NCBI GenBank assembly: GCA_913061275.1
Contig: CAJXSR010000012.1
Location: forward strand, 35,701 to 99,700
Source of the DNA: an uncultured Paracoccaceae bacterium
Lineage (GTDB): Bacteria > Pseudomonadota > Alphaproteobacteria > Rhodobacterales > Rhodobacteraceae
DNA length: 64,000 nt
Direction of reading: 5' to 3'
The notes under the pieces: model-generated
Databases searched by the model: none
Told to the model about the DNA's origin: nothing
Seen by the model: the letters and a program-made list of their open reading frames with translations, nothing else
Shown here: positions 46,493 to 54,873 of the stretch, one piece after another
How positions within the stretch are numbered: position 1 is the stretch's first letter
Layout: every line of letters begins with the position of its first letter
Translations under genes and position numbers: made by a program

Positions 46493-48154
46493 GGCCGAGG
46501 GTGTGTGAAAAGAGTTCTGCGTGGGTCTCTTTTGCCTGATGCCCGGTTGATTTTCAGTTTTAAATAAACTGGGCGTGATTTTGGATCGGTGGACGTCCTG
46601 TGGGGGTATATTGGCCGTGCTGCGTTGAGCAAAAGGAATTTGGGGTAGCATTAGCCCCTCAAACAGCCTTGATTGCTGCCATTAGCGAACCAAATCCAAT
46701 GATATTAAGAACCCGCTTGAAGTTGTAGGCTAGCACATGAAGGCTCATTTCGGTGGATACCTTTTCTCGCGTTCGGGTCAGAAAGTGGGTTGCTCCCATC
46801 CAGGCTTTTATAGTTCCGAAAGGGTGCTCAACTGTCGATCTGCGGATTGCCATGGCGTCAGGTTTTGCTTCCAGCCTGCGCTCAATGTCATCCAACACAT
46901 CCTCGTGTTCCCAACGCCGGATACGGCGCAGTTTTTCTGTCGTGCAGCGCGGCTTGAGGCGGCAGCTTGAACACGCAGTTAGATGCCGGTAGAAGTTCAC
47001 CTCGGTGCTTTGACGATCAGAACGATGAGCGCCCTTGGTTAGTTGCTGGCCTGCGGGGCAGATATAGACATCGTTCTCGACATCAAAGATAAAATCCTGC
47101 TTGATGAAAAACCCGCGTTTGGTACCGCTCGATGTTAACGGCTTGGGCACATAAGTTGTGATGCCATTGTTGGCGCATTCAAGCAGTTGTTCGCCGCTGT
47201 AATATCCCCGATCTGCAACAACGGTTACTTCCTCAGTTCCTGTTGCAGAGCGTGCCAGTTTTGACATCGGCGCCAATTGGCCCCGGTCGCTTCCTGAGGT
47301 TGCCACTTCATACGTCACGATTATATGGTGTTCAGCATCAACCGCAGCTTGAACATTATAGCCAACAATGCCTGATCCGCGGTGCCTCATTGAACGTGCA
47401 TCAGGATCGGTTAATGAGACCTGATTGTCAGGCGACTTTTGCATCTCTACTTCGATGGCTTTCAGTTCCACCATCTGCTCCTTGAGTTTGGCAATGCGTT
47501 CCTGCAACCGCTCAACCTTTGCCACGGGCATCGCAGGTTCGTTGCGGTCAGCGTCATCAAGTTTCGAGAGGTAGCGTGTTATACTTGCCTCGACATCCTC
47601 CATCCGCCGCTTCATCTTGGCAGGCGTAAAGTTTTTGTCACGATTGTTAACCGCTTTAAACTTTGAACCATCAATCGCTACGACACCGCCGTCCAATAAC
47701 CCCACTTGGCGGCATAGCATGACAAACTAGCTGCAGACCTTTTTAATAGCCTTGCCGTTATCTCGACGGAAGTCCGCAATCGTTTTGAAGTCCGGTGCAA
47801 GGCGACCAGTTAGCCACATCAACTCGACATTACGGCCAGCCTCCAATTCCAGTCGGCGACTCGAATGGATGCGGTGGAGGTAACCGTAGACATAAAGCTT
47901 CAGCAAAACCGATGGATGATAACCAGGACGCCCCGTATTCGCGGCACCCACAAAACCGATACCCAACAAATCAAGCGCATCAACAAAAGCATCAACCGCG
48001 CGAACCAGATTATCCTCACCAACAAAATCTTCAAGATGATCAGGAAAAAGCAACCCCTGTTCCCGATCAATACCTTCAATGAACCGCTTCATTAAAACTC
48101 TCCTGCTTACACAAAAACAATAACAGATTTACACGTTTTCACACACCCTCGGCC
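46493..48154 (-). mobile_element. IS1182-family insertion sequence (about 1.66 kb)
   Basis: The ends are perfect 19-bp inverted repeats: GGCCGAGGGTGTGTGAAAA at 46493-46511 and its complement at 48136-48154. Between them lies one leftward transposase reading frame that an amber codon interrupts. No flanking target duplication is evident (TTCC on the left, CTAA on the right), so flanking DNA may have been lost after insertion. Left and right neighbours are both gene remnants: an unknown C-terminus and an amidase C-terminus. Confidence 0.9.
46659..48092 (-). pseudogene. IS1182-family transposase interrupted by an in-frame TAG
   Basis: The N-terminal part (48092 to 47727) has the family's DUF772 start: FPDHLEDFVGEDNLVRAVDAFVDAL and NTGRPGYHPSVLLKLYVYGYL. 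It ends KKVCS then TAG at 47727-47729. The same frame continues FVMLCRQVGLLDGGVVAIDGSKFKAV and carries the DDE core: Asp in AIDGSKFKA, Asp in VVADRGYYSG and Glu in STVEHPFGTIKAWMG. The expected residue at the stop is probably Gln, so CAG to TAG explains it. Without suppression the transposase should be inactive. Confidence 0.88.
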
Positions 48155-48158
48155 CTAA

Positions 48159-48491
48159 CCTGCCTTTCGAGTGCAGATACATTGCAAGGTTGTGATTTCC
48201 CGAAAGCAGACATTGCTTTGTCCAATTTCGGGCCAGTTACCATTTCCACAACAATACGATGTCAGTTCTGAACAGAATTTCAAAACCGCGATAGAGGCAC
48301 AGTTACCCCAGCTTACAATCCCGATGTTGGGGCTACCCAGCCTAGCGGTTTTCACTGGATTTAGTGGAAAAACCCCACTTGAAGTACAATTAACCGCTGG
48401 CCGTTACCGTGAAGATATACTATTCGCCGCTGAGGCATCAATCGAACGCGGTGGACCATCACCAAGCGCTATTGATCCACAGTTCCATTGA
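48159..48491 (+). pseudogene. Amidase-signature family protein, C-terminal remnant
   Basis: About 110 codons open directly at the right IS edge. The sequence TLLCPISGQLPFPQQYDV, then EAQLPQLTIPMLGLPSLAVFTGF and VQLTAGRYREDILFAAEASIERG, is the C-terminal end of amidase-signature enzymes (normally about 450-500 residues). The catalytic Ser-Ser-Lys region is missing, so it is dead. The missing part is not on the other side of the IS, which points to a deletion at the insertion. An N-terminal GTG at 48171 is probably not used. Confidence 0.75.
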
Positions 48492-48626
48492 GGTGGATGC
48501 AAAGCCACAAAATCCACACTGCCTGATATCAGACAAACATGGGATGCAAAAAGGTTTAGACAGGGTTTTCAACCGAATATGCATTTAGTGTGTTGCATGC
48601 TATCGTTAGATTTTTGAGAGGCAAAA

Positions 48627-50237
48627 ATGGCAGATACGGGTTGTAGAAAAGTACCTAAACGGGCCGAAATAGTGATCGTAGGTGCTGGTTTCGCTGGCAT
48701 GTACTTGCTTAAGTTGATGCGTGACAACGGGTTCGACGCCGTGGCGCTAGAGCAAGGCGGCGGCGTGGGGGGAACTTGGTATTGGAATAGGTACCCAGGT
48801 GCGCGGTGCGATATAGAATCGATGCAGTACAGCCATAAGTACCTGCCCGAACTCGAACAGCAATGGAATTGGTCGGAACGATATGCCGCCCAGCCCGAAA
48901 TCCTCGCATATGCCAACGAGATTGCGGATCGGTTGGAAATTCGCAGCAACATCTGTTTTGAACGGCAGGTGACTGCGGCACACTATGATGAAGCCGCCCA
49001 AGAATGGGAAATTAACTGCAGCACGGGCGAAACTGTGTGCGCGCGTTTCTACATTATGGCAACGGGGTGCCTTTCGGTGCCTAATCAAGTGGACTTCCCT
49101 GGCATGGCCAGTTTTACTGGGCCCACCTACCAAACTGGTCAATGGCCACACGTTCCCGTGGACTTCACTGGCCAACGTGTGGCGGTGATCGGAACAGGGT
49201 CATCTGCAATCCAGTCTATCCCACAAATCGCGAAACAAGCAGCCGAGTTGACTATTTTTCAACGCACGCCCAACTACGCAGTACCCGCAAAAAACAGAGC
49301 ACTTGACGAGGCAGAACGGGCCGAGATCAAAGCTCAATACGCAAACCTACGCAGGGAACAGGCCGAAAGCTTTGCCAACATTGCGGGTGGCCTGCCATTG
49401 GGTAAAGCCGCCGACACAACTTATGAAGAACAATGGGATGAATATCAGCGCCGTTGGGACGAAGGTGGCATTCTCTTCAACGGGGCCTTCAGGGACGCCA
49501 TGTTCGACAAGACGGCCAACGAAATTGCCGCAAAGTTCGTACGTGCAAAAATTCGCGAAACAGTCAACGATCCCGCAACTGCTAATCTGCTATGCCCGAC
49601 CAATACCCTAGGGGCCAAACGGCTTTGCGTTGATATCGACTACTTTGAAACCTACAACCTGCCGCATGTGCACTTAGTGGATATCTCAAAAAATCCTCTA
49701 TCTATCACGCCCGAGGGTTTGAAAATGGATGGCAAAACCTATGAGGCCGATGCCATCGTTTATGCTACTGGTTTCGATGCAATGACAGGGGCACTCTTAC
49801 GTGCCAACATCTGCGGGCGTAAAGGCAAACCGCTACATGACCATTGGGCCGAAGGACCGCGCACCTATTTGGGCCTTGCTATCAACGGCTTCCCAAACCT
49901 CTTCACTGTAACAGGCCCCGCCAGCCCCTCGGTATTTACCAACATGCTTCCGACGATTGAACAGCACTGCGAGTGGATCACCGATTGCATTTGCACCTTG
50001 CGAGAGAAAGGTCAGGTTGAGATCGAAGCCGAGTTAGATGCCGAAAACTCCTGGATGGAGCATAACCGAAAAGTAGGCGAAGCACATCTACGATCCTCAT
50101 CCGCGAGTTGGTACACAGGCGAAAACATCAAAGGTAAACCCGTTGGTTTCATGCCCTATATCGGCGGGTTTCCAAAGTACCGAGATAAATGTGAAGAGGT
50201 CGTTTCTAACGGTTATCATGGTTTTCGCACCATCTAA
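48627..50237 (+). CDS. Baeyer-Villiger-type flavin-containing monooxygenase
   Basis: 536 residues. The FAD Rossmann motif is IVGAGFAGMYLLK near residue 16, followed by VGGTWYWNRYPGARCDIES, characteristic of cyclohexanone-monooxygenase-like enzymes. The NADPH motif VIGTGSSAIQSIPQIA is near 187. The Baeyer-Villiger fingerprint F-x-G-x3-H-x3-W-P is present as FTGPTYQTGQWP at 163-174, but the central His is Gln169. The substitution may alter activity; N-oxygenation or an altered ester insertion is possible. It heads the rightward peptide locus, 274 bp before the next gene, and could tailor its product. Confidence 0.88.
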   Translation: MADTGCRKVPKRAEIVIVGAGFAGMYLLKLMRDNGFDAVALEQGGGVGGTWYWNRYPGARCDIESMQYSHKYLPELEQQWNWSERYAAQPEILAYANEIADRLEIRSNICFERQVTAAHYDEAAQEWEINCSTGETVCARFYIMATGCLSVPNQVDFPGMASFTGPTYQTGQWPHVPVDFTGQRVAVIGTGSSAIQSIPQIAKQAAELTIFQRTPNYAVPAKNRALDEAERAEIKAQYANLRREQAESFANIAGGLPLGKAADTTYEEQWDEYQRRWDEGGILFNGAFRDAMFDKTANEIAAKFVRAKIRETVNDPATANLLCPTNTLGAKRLCVDIDYFETYNLPHVHLVDISKNPLSITPEGLKMDGKTYEADAIVYATGFDAMTGALLRANICGRKGKPLHDHWAEGPRTYLGLAINGFPNLFTVTGPASPSVFTNMLPTIEQHCEWITDCICTLREKGQVEIEAELDAENSWMEHNRKVGEAHLRSSSASWYTGENIKGKPVGFMPYIGGFPKYRDKCEEVVSNGYHGFRTI

Positions 50238-50510
50238 TCTGGCACGCGATGATAACTTTTGCTTGGTGAATGTAAAGCGGGTAACGACGCTAATACATTA
50301 CAGTCAAGCGGATGGTTTCTGGGTTTATTTAACAATGCCGAAAGGCCTTTTGTGTAGTCATCCAACAAAATTGGATATTCGCACAAGAACAGCCAACATT
50401 GCCAGACAAGACCAGTAGGTTGATTGTTGACACTCTCGTTCATTTCTTTGTACACATTCAAAACATTTTGGCGCGATGTGGTAGTATTTAGCACAGTAGA
50501 GAGATTACTT

Positions 50511-51797
50511 TTGGCCAAGTTCACCACTGATATTCAAGCAAATGTAGCTTCAGGAAAAAAGCGTTTTATCCAATCTTTGTTGTTTACGCTTGTACAGGGT
50601 CTACAGCCTTTCTTGTTGACCATTATCGTGGCATCCATCACCGTGCCAGCGGAGTTTTCAATCTATCGTTACGTATTAATCTCTCTGAGTGTTTTGGTGA
50701 TGTTTGCTAATCCAGGATTTCAAATTACAGCCACCCGAATGTTCGCAAGCTATGATGTAAACGCATCAGATCAGGTCGCGCCGTTGGCATTTACCTGGTT
50801 GTTATCTTTAACTTTTTCAGCAGTAACCGCGGTGGTCATTCTTGTGTTACCGCAAACAATTTTTGCTGTCGAAGGCCATGTTCCAGTAGGTACTTTGGCG
50901 TTGTTGTTATCGACGGTGGCGGCACAAGCTGTACCGCGCGGAGCACTTATTGGAAAAAGACGGTTGGATCTTGTTTTGATCGCCGATGTTATTGGTTTGA
51001 TAACCGTAATTTTGGGCACATGGTTCGCCGCACGAACCTATTCCTATCATGGGGCCCTGTTGGCGTTGGCTTCTTCCAATATAGTAGTGCTGATATTTTT
51101 ATCGACAGCGTTGCTTCGTTTGGAAACATTGAAACGAATGCATATAAACTTGAAGCTCGCCAACGGTAAATCGCATCTAAAAAAAATTGTCGTTCAAACT
51201 CTGCCGCTAGGGGTATCTAGCCTAGCATATGCAATCATGCTTTGGATGATTTCTGGGCTGCTTTTAGAGCAATACAAAGACCCGCTGGTCTTCGCCGTTT
51301 ATAGTATTGGTGTTCAATGGTTTATGCTTGCCAATATTCTTAGCAAGGTTTTGTGCCCAGTACTGTTACCTGACGCTTCGCGCGAAATGTCCGGTGGAAA
51401 GTTAGGTGCCCAAGACAAAAATCATAAGCGCCTACTTTTTGCTTGCGTTGCAGTGGGGCTGTTCGTCATTTGTCTTGCACTAATAACAAGCTTTGCTGGG
51501 CCGCTCTTAATTGGTTTATACAGTGATAAATATGCAGGGTACGAAAATATTTTGACAGTATTTGTCCTTGCGGCACTGCCAATGGCACTTCTGAGTGTTG
51601 TTGGCATACAAGCCGTCGCGGTAAATGCTCAGCGCATCTGGATGATGGCAGCGTTAGTACAATTAGTTGTCGCGGTAATCGTGACATGGGCAAGAATAGA
51701 TCTAGGGGCCATAGCGGGTGCCTTGGGGCTGGCCATCGGTGCTTGCGCTGCGATGGCCATCATCGTATTTCATCTGAAAAGGAAACGTTTGTTGTGA
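50511..51797 (+). CDS. MOP-superfamily flippase (polysaccharide/peptide exporter-like)
   Basis: 428 residues from a TTG at 50511 with GAGAG 7 nt upstream; a TTG 87 bases earlier would add a tail unlike the family. Twelve membrane spans begin with LLFTLVQGLQPFLLTIIVASI. Proteins of this shape move lipid-linked oligosaccharides or, in peptide clusters, export the product or its intermediate. No MATE-specific residues were recognised. Its stop overlaps the next gene's GTG by 4 bp, so it is in the same operon as the HupE/UreJ-like gene and the synthetase genes. Confidence 0.8.
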   Translation: MAKFTTDIQANVASGKKRFIQSLLFTLVQGLQPFLLTIIVASITVPAEFSIYRYVLISLSVLVMFANPGFQITATRMFASYDVNASDQVAPLAFTWLLSLTFSAVTAVVILVLPQTIFAVEGHVPVGTLALLLSTVAAQAVPRGALIGKRRLDLVLIADVIGLITVILGTWFAARTYSYHGALLALASSNIVVLIFLSTALLRLETLKRMHINLKLANGKSHLKKIVVQTLPLGVSSLAYAIMLWMISGLLLEQYKDPLVFAVYSIGVQWFMLANILSKVLCPVLLPDASREMSGGKLGAQDKNHKRLLFACVAVGLFVICLALITSFAGPLLIGLYSDKYAGYENILTVFVLAALPMALLSVVGIQAVAVNAQRIWMMAALVQLVVAVIVTWARIDLGAIAGALGLAIGACAAMAIIVFHLKRKRLL

Positions 51798-52987
51798 TTG
51801 AGGTCAATAGATTACTTTGGATTTGTACTTTTTTTGCATTGGTCTTTGGCATTGGTATCTTTAATCCAAATGCTGCAAAAGCTCACAATTTAAACGAAAC
51901 ATACATCTATGTCGACGTTAAGGAGGCAGAAGTGTCTGGCCGTATCGAAATGCGGCGAGCGGATTTAAATATTGCCTTCACGTTAGATATAAACGGCGAT
52001 GGTGAGGTTCCAGATGCAGAAATAGAAGCGGCCAAAGAGCGGATATTCAGTGCATTTAATAAAAGTCTAACCTTTGACATATCTGGTATTGTTCCAAAAA
52101 TCACGTTTACCCACACCACTAACCTTGGCGAGGGTATTAATGGTTTTGTATTGTTTCATTTTGACCTCGATTATAAGGGGCCAATACCTGATGAGATTGG
52201 CGTCAAGTATCAAAGCACTTTCAGTCAAGCTCTGATCGGGCATAGTGCTATGGTCATTCTGCATAGCAATTATCGTACCGGGCTAGACAAAAATGAAGCC
52301 TCGGTTAGTCACATTTTTTCAAGCGGCTCTGAAACCGCCCATATCAATCTTTTGGGTGAAAAACCATGGTCAGTATTTGGACGCTTCGTAAAGTTAGGTT
52401 TTTGGCACATTCTGATTGGCTTTGACCACGTTGCTTTTCTGCTGGCGTTGCTTCTGCCATCAATCTTGATTGCGCGTGCCAACATCTGGCATCCTGCTGA
52501 TACTGTGCGTGAAGCGGGGTGGTCCATTGTTAAAATAGCGACGACGTTTACGGTTGCACATTCAATAACGCTATCTTTAGCCGCGCTTGGGGTTTTCGTG
52601 CCATCGGTAACAATAATCGAAAGCTTGATCGCCCTATCTATCGTTGCCGCCGCCGCTTTAAATATCTTTGCCGTCCGTCCTGCACTGACCCTTCCCATTG
52701 TTTTTGCATTGGGATTGTTGCACGGTTTTGGGTTTTCATACGTAATGGAGCCACTTGGGGTAGCACGTCAGACACTTGTCCAATCACTTATTGGCTTCAA
52801 CATCGGGGTCGAATTGGGGCAGCTTTCAATCATCACCCTCGTCTTTCCTGTTTTGTTTATATTGCGACGTCAACGATGGTACCTACCCGTCATCCTTCGC
52901 GGGGGGTCTCTATTGTTGATCGCAGTCGCATGCTATTGGTTTGGTGCCAGAGCAATTGTTCTTCTTCAATCATTACTACAGATTTAG
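51794..52987 (+). CDS. HupE/UreJ-like membrane protein
   Basis: 397 residues from the GTG at 51794, overlapping the flippase stop (GTGA). A signal peptide or first span ending in AAKAHN is followed by a periplasmic domain (about 30-190) with DINGDGEVPDAEIEAA, an EF-hand-like loop. Then come about six membrane spans with GFWHILIGFDHVAFLLALLLP, FTVAHSITLSLAALG and GLLHGFGFSYVMEP, whose His/Asp residues are the HupE/UreJ_2 signature. Relatives carry nickel or cobalt or have unknown roles. In an NRPS operon it may handle a metal bound by the product. Confidence 0.85.
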   Translation: MIEVNRLLWICTFFALVFGIGIFNPNAAKAHNLNETYIYVDVKEAEVSGRIEMRRADLNIAFTLDINGDGEVPDAEIEAAKERIFSAFNKSLTFDISGIVPKITFTHTTNLGEGINGFVLFHFDLDYKGPIPDEIGVKYQSTFSQALIGHSAMVILHSNYRTGLDKNEASVSHIFSSGSETAHINLLGEKPWSVFGRFVKLGFWHILIGFDHVAFLLALLLPSILIARANIWHPADTVREAGWSIVKIATTFTVAHSITLSLAALGVFVPSVTIIESLIALSIVAAAALNIFAVRPALTLPIVFALGLLHGFGFSYVMEPLGVARQTLVQSLIGFNIGVELGQLSIITLVFPVLFILRRQRWYLPVILRGGSLLLIAVACYWFGARAIVLLQSLLQI

Positions 52988-52999
52988 GTGGGATGCGTA

Positions 53000-54625
53000 A
53001 TGACTGAAAAAATGACTTCCTCCAGCGACCTTTTTGAAGGAACAATTCCCGAAGTTCTAATGCGTTCTGCTAAGAGACACCCGCATAAGGATGCCTTCAT
53101 CTGCGGAACTGACCATCTAACCTATGCCACCACCGTACAACGGATGAGACAGCTTGCTGGCGTTTTGATGCGGATGGGTTTAGGGCGCGGGGATCGCGTA
53201 GCAATTTATTTGAACCAATCACTTGAAAGCGCCATCGCGATCTACGGAGTGATGCACGCAGGCGCAGCCTTTGTACCAATTGATCCGAACACACCGTTAG
53301 ATAGAATGCGCACCATTCTTGAAGAATGCGACATCCGACACATTATTAGCCATGAACCAAAACGTGCGGAACTTGTAGAATTGTTAAGGGCCCCAAATAA
53401 AATTGAGGCGGTTGTTGGTGTAACCGATCTGGCTAACATAACCACTTTTGGCTGGGATGCATTGCCCGCAGAAGATGCGTTCGACGGGCCTATCATCACA
53501 TCAGAAGATTTATCCTACATTATGTGGACCTCTGGGTCGACTGGTAAACCTAAAGGGATGACACATGTACATCGCAACGGGTTGATTTACGCAGGTATGC
53601 TGGCAGAAACACATGATCTGCGTGCATCTGACCGATTTCTAGGATTGTCGCCACTACATTTCGATATGTGTGTGATGGATTATATTGCCGCTTCGTTAGT
53701 TGGGGGAACTACAATCATCGTACCTGAAAGCGTGGCCAAGCTTCCCGCTGCAGTTGTCAGGCTTGCCGCCGAACAAAAAACAACAATCTGCTATACCGTG
53801 CCCTTCGCAATGATACAAATGTTGCGCTTAGGTGCAATGGAACAACATGACCTGACGGCTATAAGGTGGATGATTTTTGGCGGAGAGAATTTTCCTGCAG
53901 CACAGCTGCGCGCTATTATGGAACAGTTGCCCAATGCACGTTTCGCAAATGCCTTTGGCCCCGCGGAAACACATCAAATTTCGTCGTTCACAATTGAAAA
54001 ACCCCCTGAGGACGGAGAGCTGATTTCAGTGGGCCGCCCTTGGCGAACACTTGAAGCACTAATTTTGGACGATGATGATCAACCCGTTGCAAACGGCGAA
54101 GTTGGTGAACTTTTAGTGCGCAGCCCCAGCCAGATGCTTGGTTATTGGGGCGATGCGGAACGCACAAATGAGGTTTTACATCGTAGGCATCTTGCGGGAA
54201 CACTTGAGCAGACATTTTACCGCACGGGCGATCTGGTTCAGATGGATGAATGTCAATTGATGTATTTTATTGGTCGTAAGGGCCGGCAGATCAAGTTGCG
54301 TGGTTTCAGGATCGAACTTGATGAGATTGAGGCGGTACTCTGCGCGGTTTCTGGTGTCAGCGAAAGTGCCGTAATGAGCGATGCCTCGAATACATATCTT
54401 ATAGGTTTTGTTCTGGGCGCGTCTGATGTTACACTCGAAACTTCAATACTTATGAAAGCTTGTCGTAACACTCTTCCCCCACAGGCCGTACCAAAAGTAT
54501 TACATATCTCGACGGCGTTCCCTCGGACAGGGACAGGAAAAATAGATCGCAAAGCGCTTCTATCATCTTTGGCCCCCCTACCCGCGCACATAATTGATAC
54601 AAAAAATAACAAGGCAGACCTCTGA
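53000..54625 (+). CDS. Stand-alone amino acid adenylation enzyme (AMP-dependent ligase)
   Basis: 541 residues from the ATG at 53000, with GGTGGGA just upstream; the preceding stop is 13 bp away. All adenylation motifs are present: A3 WTSGSTGKPKG, A5 NAFGPAETHQ, A7 YRTGDLVQ, A8 GRKGRQIKLRGFRIELDEIE and the A10 Lys in GTGKIDRKAL. No carrier or condensation domain is fused, as in PltF/RedM-type enzymes that charge a separate carrier protein. The carrier gene follows with a 4-bp overlap. The eye-aligned binding-pocket residues (D, M, M, Y, I, G, A, Q, I) match no code I know. It probably loads the first residue of the peptide. Confidence 0.88.
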   Translation: MTEKMTSSSDLFEGTIPEVLMRSAKRHPHKDAFICGTDHLTYATTVQRMRQLAGVLMRMGLGRGDRVAIYLNQSLESAIAIYGVMHAGAAFVPIDPNTPLDRMRTILEECDIRHIISHEPKRAELVELLRAPNKIEAVVGVTDLANITTFGWDALPAEDAFDGPIITSEDLSYIMWTSGSTGKPKGMTHVHRNGLIYAGMLAETHDLRASDRFLGLSPLHFDMCVMDYIAASLVGGTTIIVPESVAKLPAAVVRLAAEQKTTICYTVPFAMIQMLRLGAMEQHDLTAIRWMIFGGENFPAAQLRAIMEQLPNARFANAFGPAETHQISSFTIEKPPEDGELISVGRPWRTLEALILDDDDQPVANGEVGELLVRSPSQMLGYWGDAERTNEVLHRRHLAGTLEQTFYRTGDLVQMDECQLMYFIGRKGRQIKLRGFRIELDEIEAVLCAVSGVSESAVMSDASNTYLIGFVLGASDVTLETSILMKACRNTLPPQAVPKVLHISTAFPRTGTGKIDRKALLSSLAPLPAHIIDTKNNKADL

Positions 54626-54873
54626 TAGACAACACAATAATATCGCGGAAATTTGAAAGCTTTCTTGCAAGTTCCGAAATGGCCGGACGTTCTGTCGCCC
54701 ATGACGAAGATTTGTTGATGACAGGTGCTTTGGACAGCTTAAGCGTTGCGCGCCTTATCACTTTTATCGAAACACGCTTTGAAATAACGGTTCCCATTGC
54801 TGATGTTTTACCCGAAAACATGGGCACTATTGATGCGCTGACCTCCTATATAATTTCGAAAAATACAATCTGA
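54622..54873 (+). CDS. Stand-alone acyl/peptidyl carrier protein
   Basis: About 83 residues. The phosphopantetheine Ser lies in GALDSLSVARLITFIE (Ser39 from the proposed start), followed by the helix II-III pattern ending DALTSYII. There is no ATG early enough; the internal ATG at 54679 would remove helix I (ISRKFESFLASSEMA). The likeliest start is a CTG at 54622 overlapping the upstream stop, with AAGG 7 nt before it; ATA at 54625 is an alternative. The stop overlaps the NRPS start as TGATG. It receives the amino acid from the adenylation enzyme and presents it to the first condensation domain. Confidence 0.8.
   Translation: MIDNTIISRKFESFLASSEMAGRSVAHDEDLLMTGALDSLSVARLITFIETRFEITVPIADVLPENMGTIDALTSYIISKNTI

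Noticed and set aside
46659..48092. Programmed readthrough or frameshift in the IS1182 transposase
   Set aside because: The frame is unchanged across the TAG and there is no slippery site or frameshift pattern; IS1182 transposases are normally one frame, so a point mutation is simpler.
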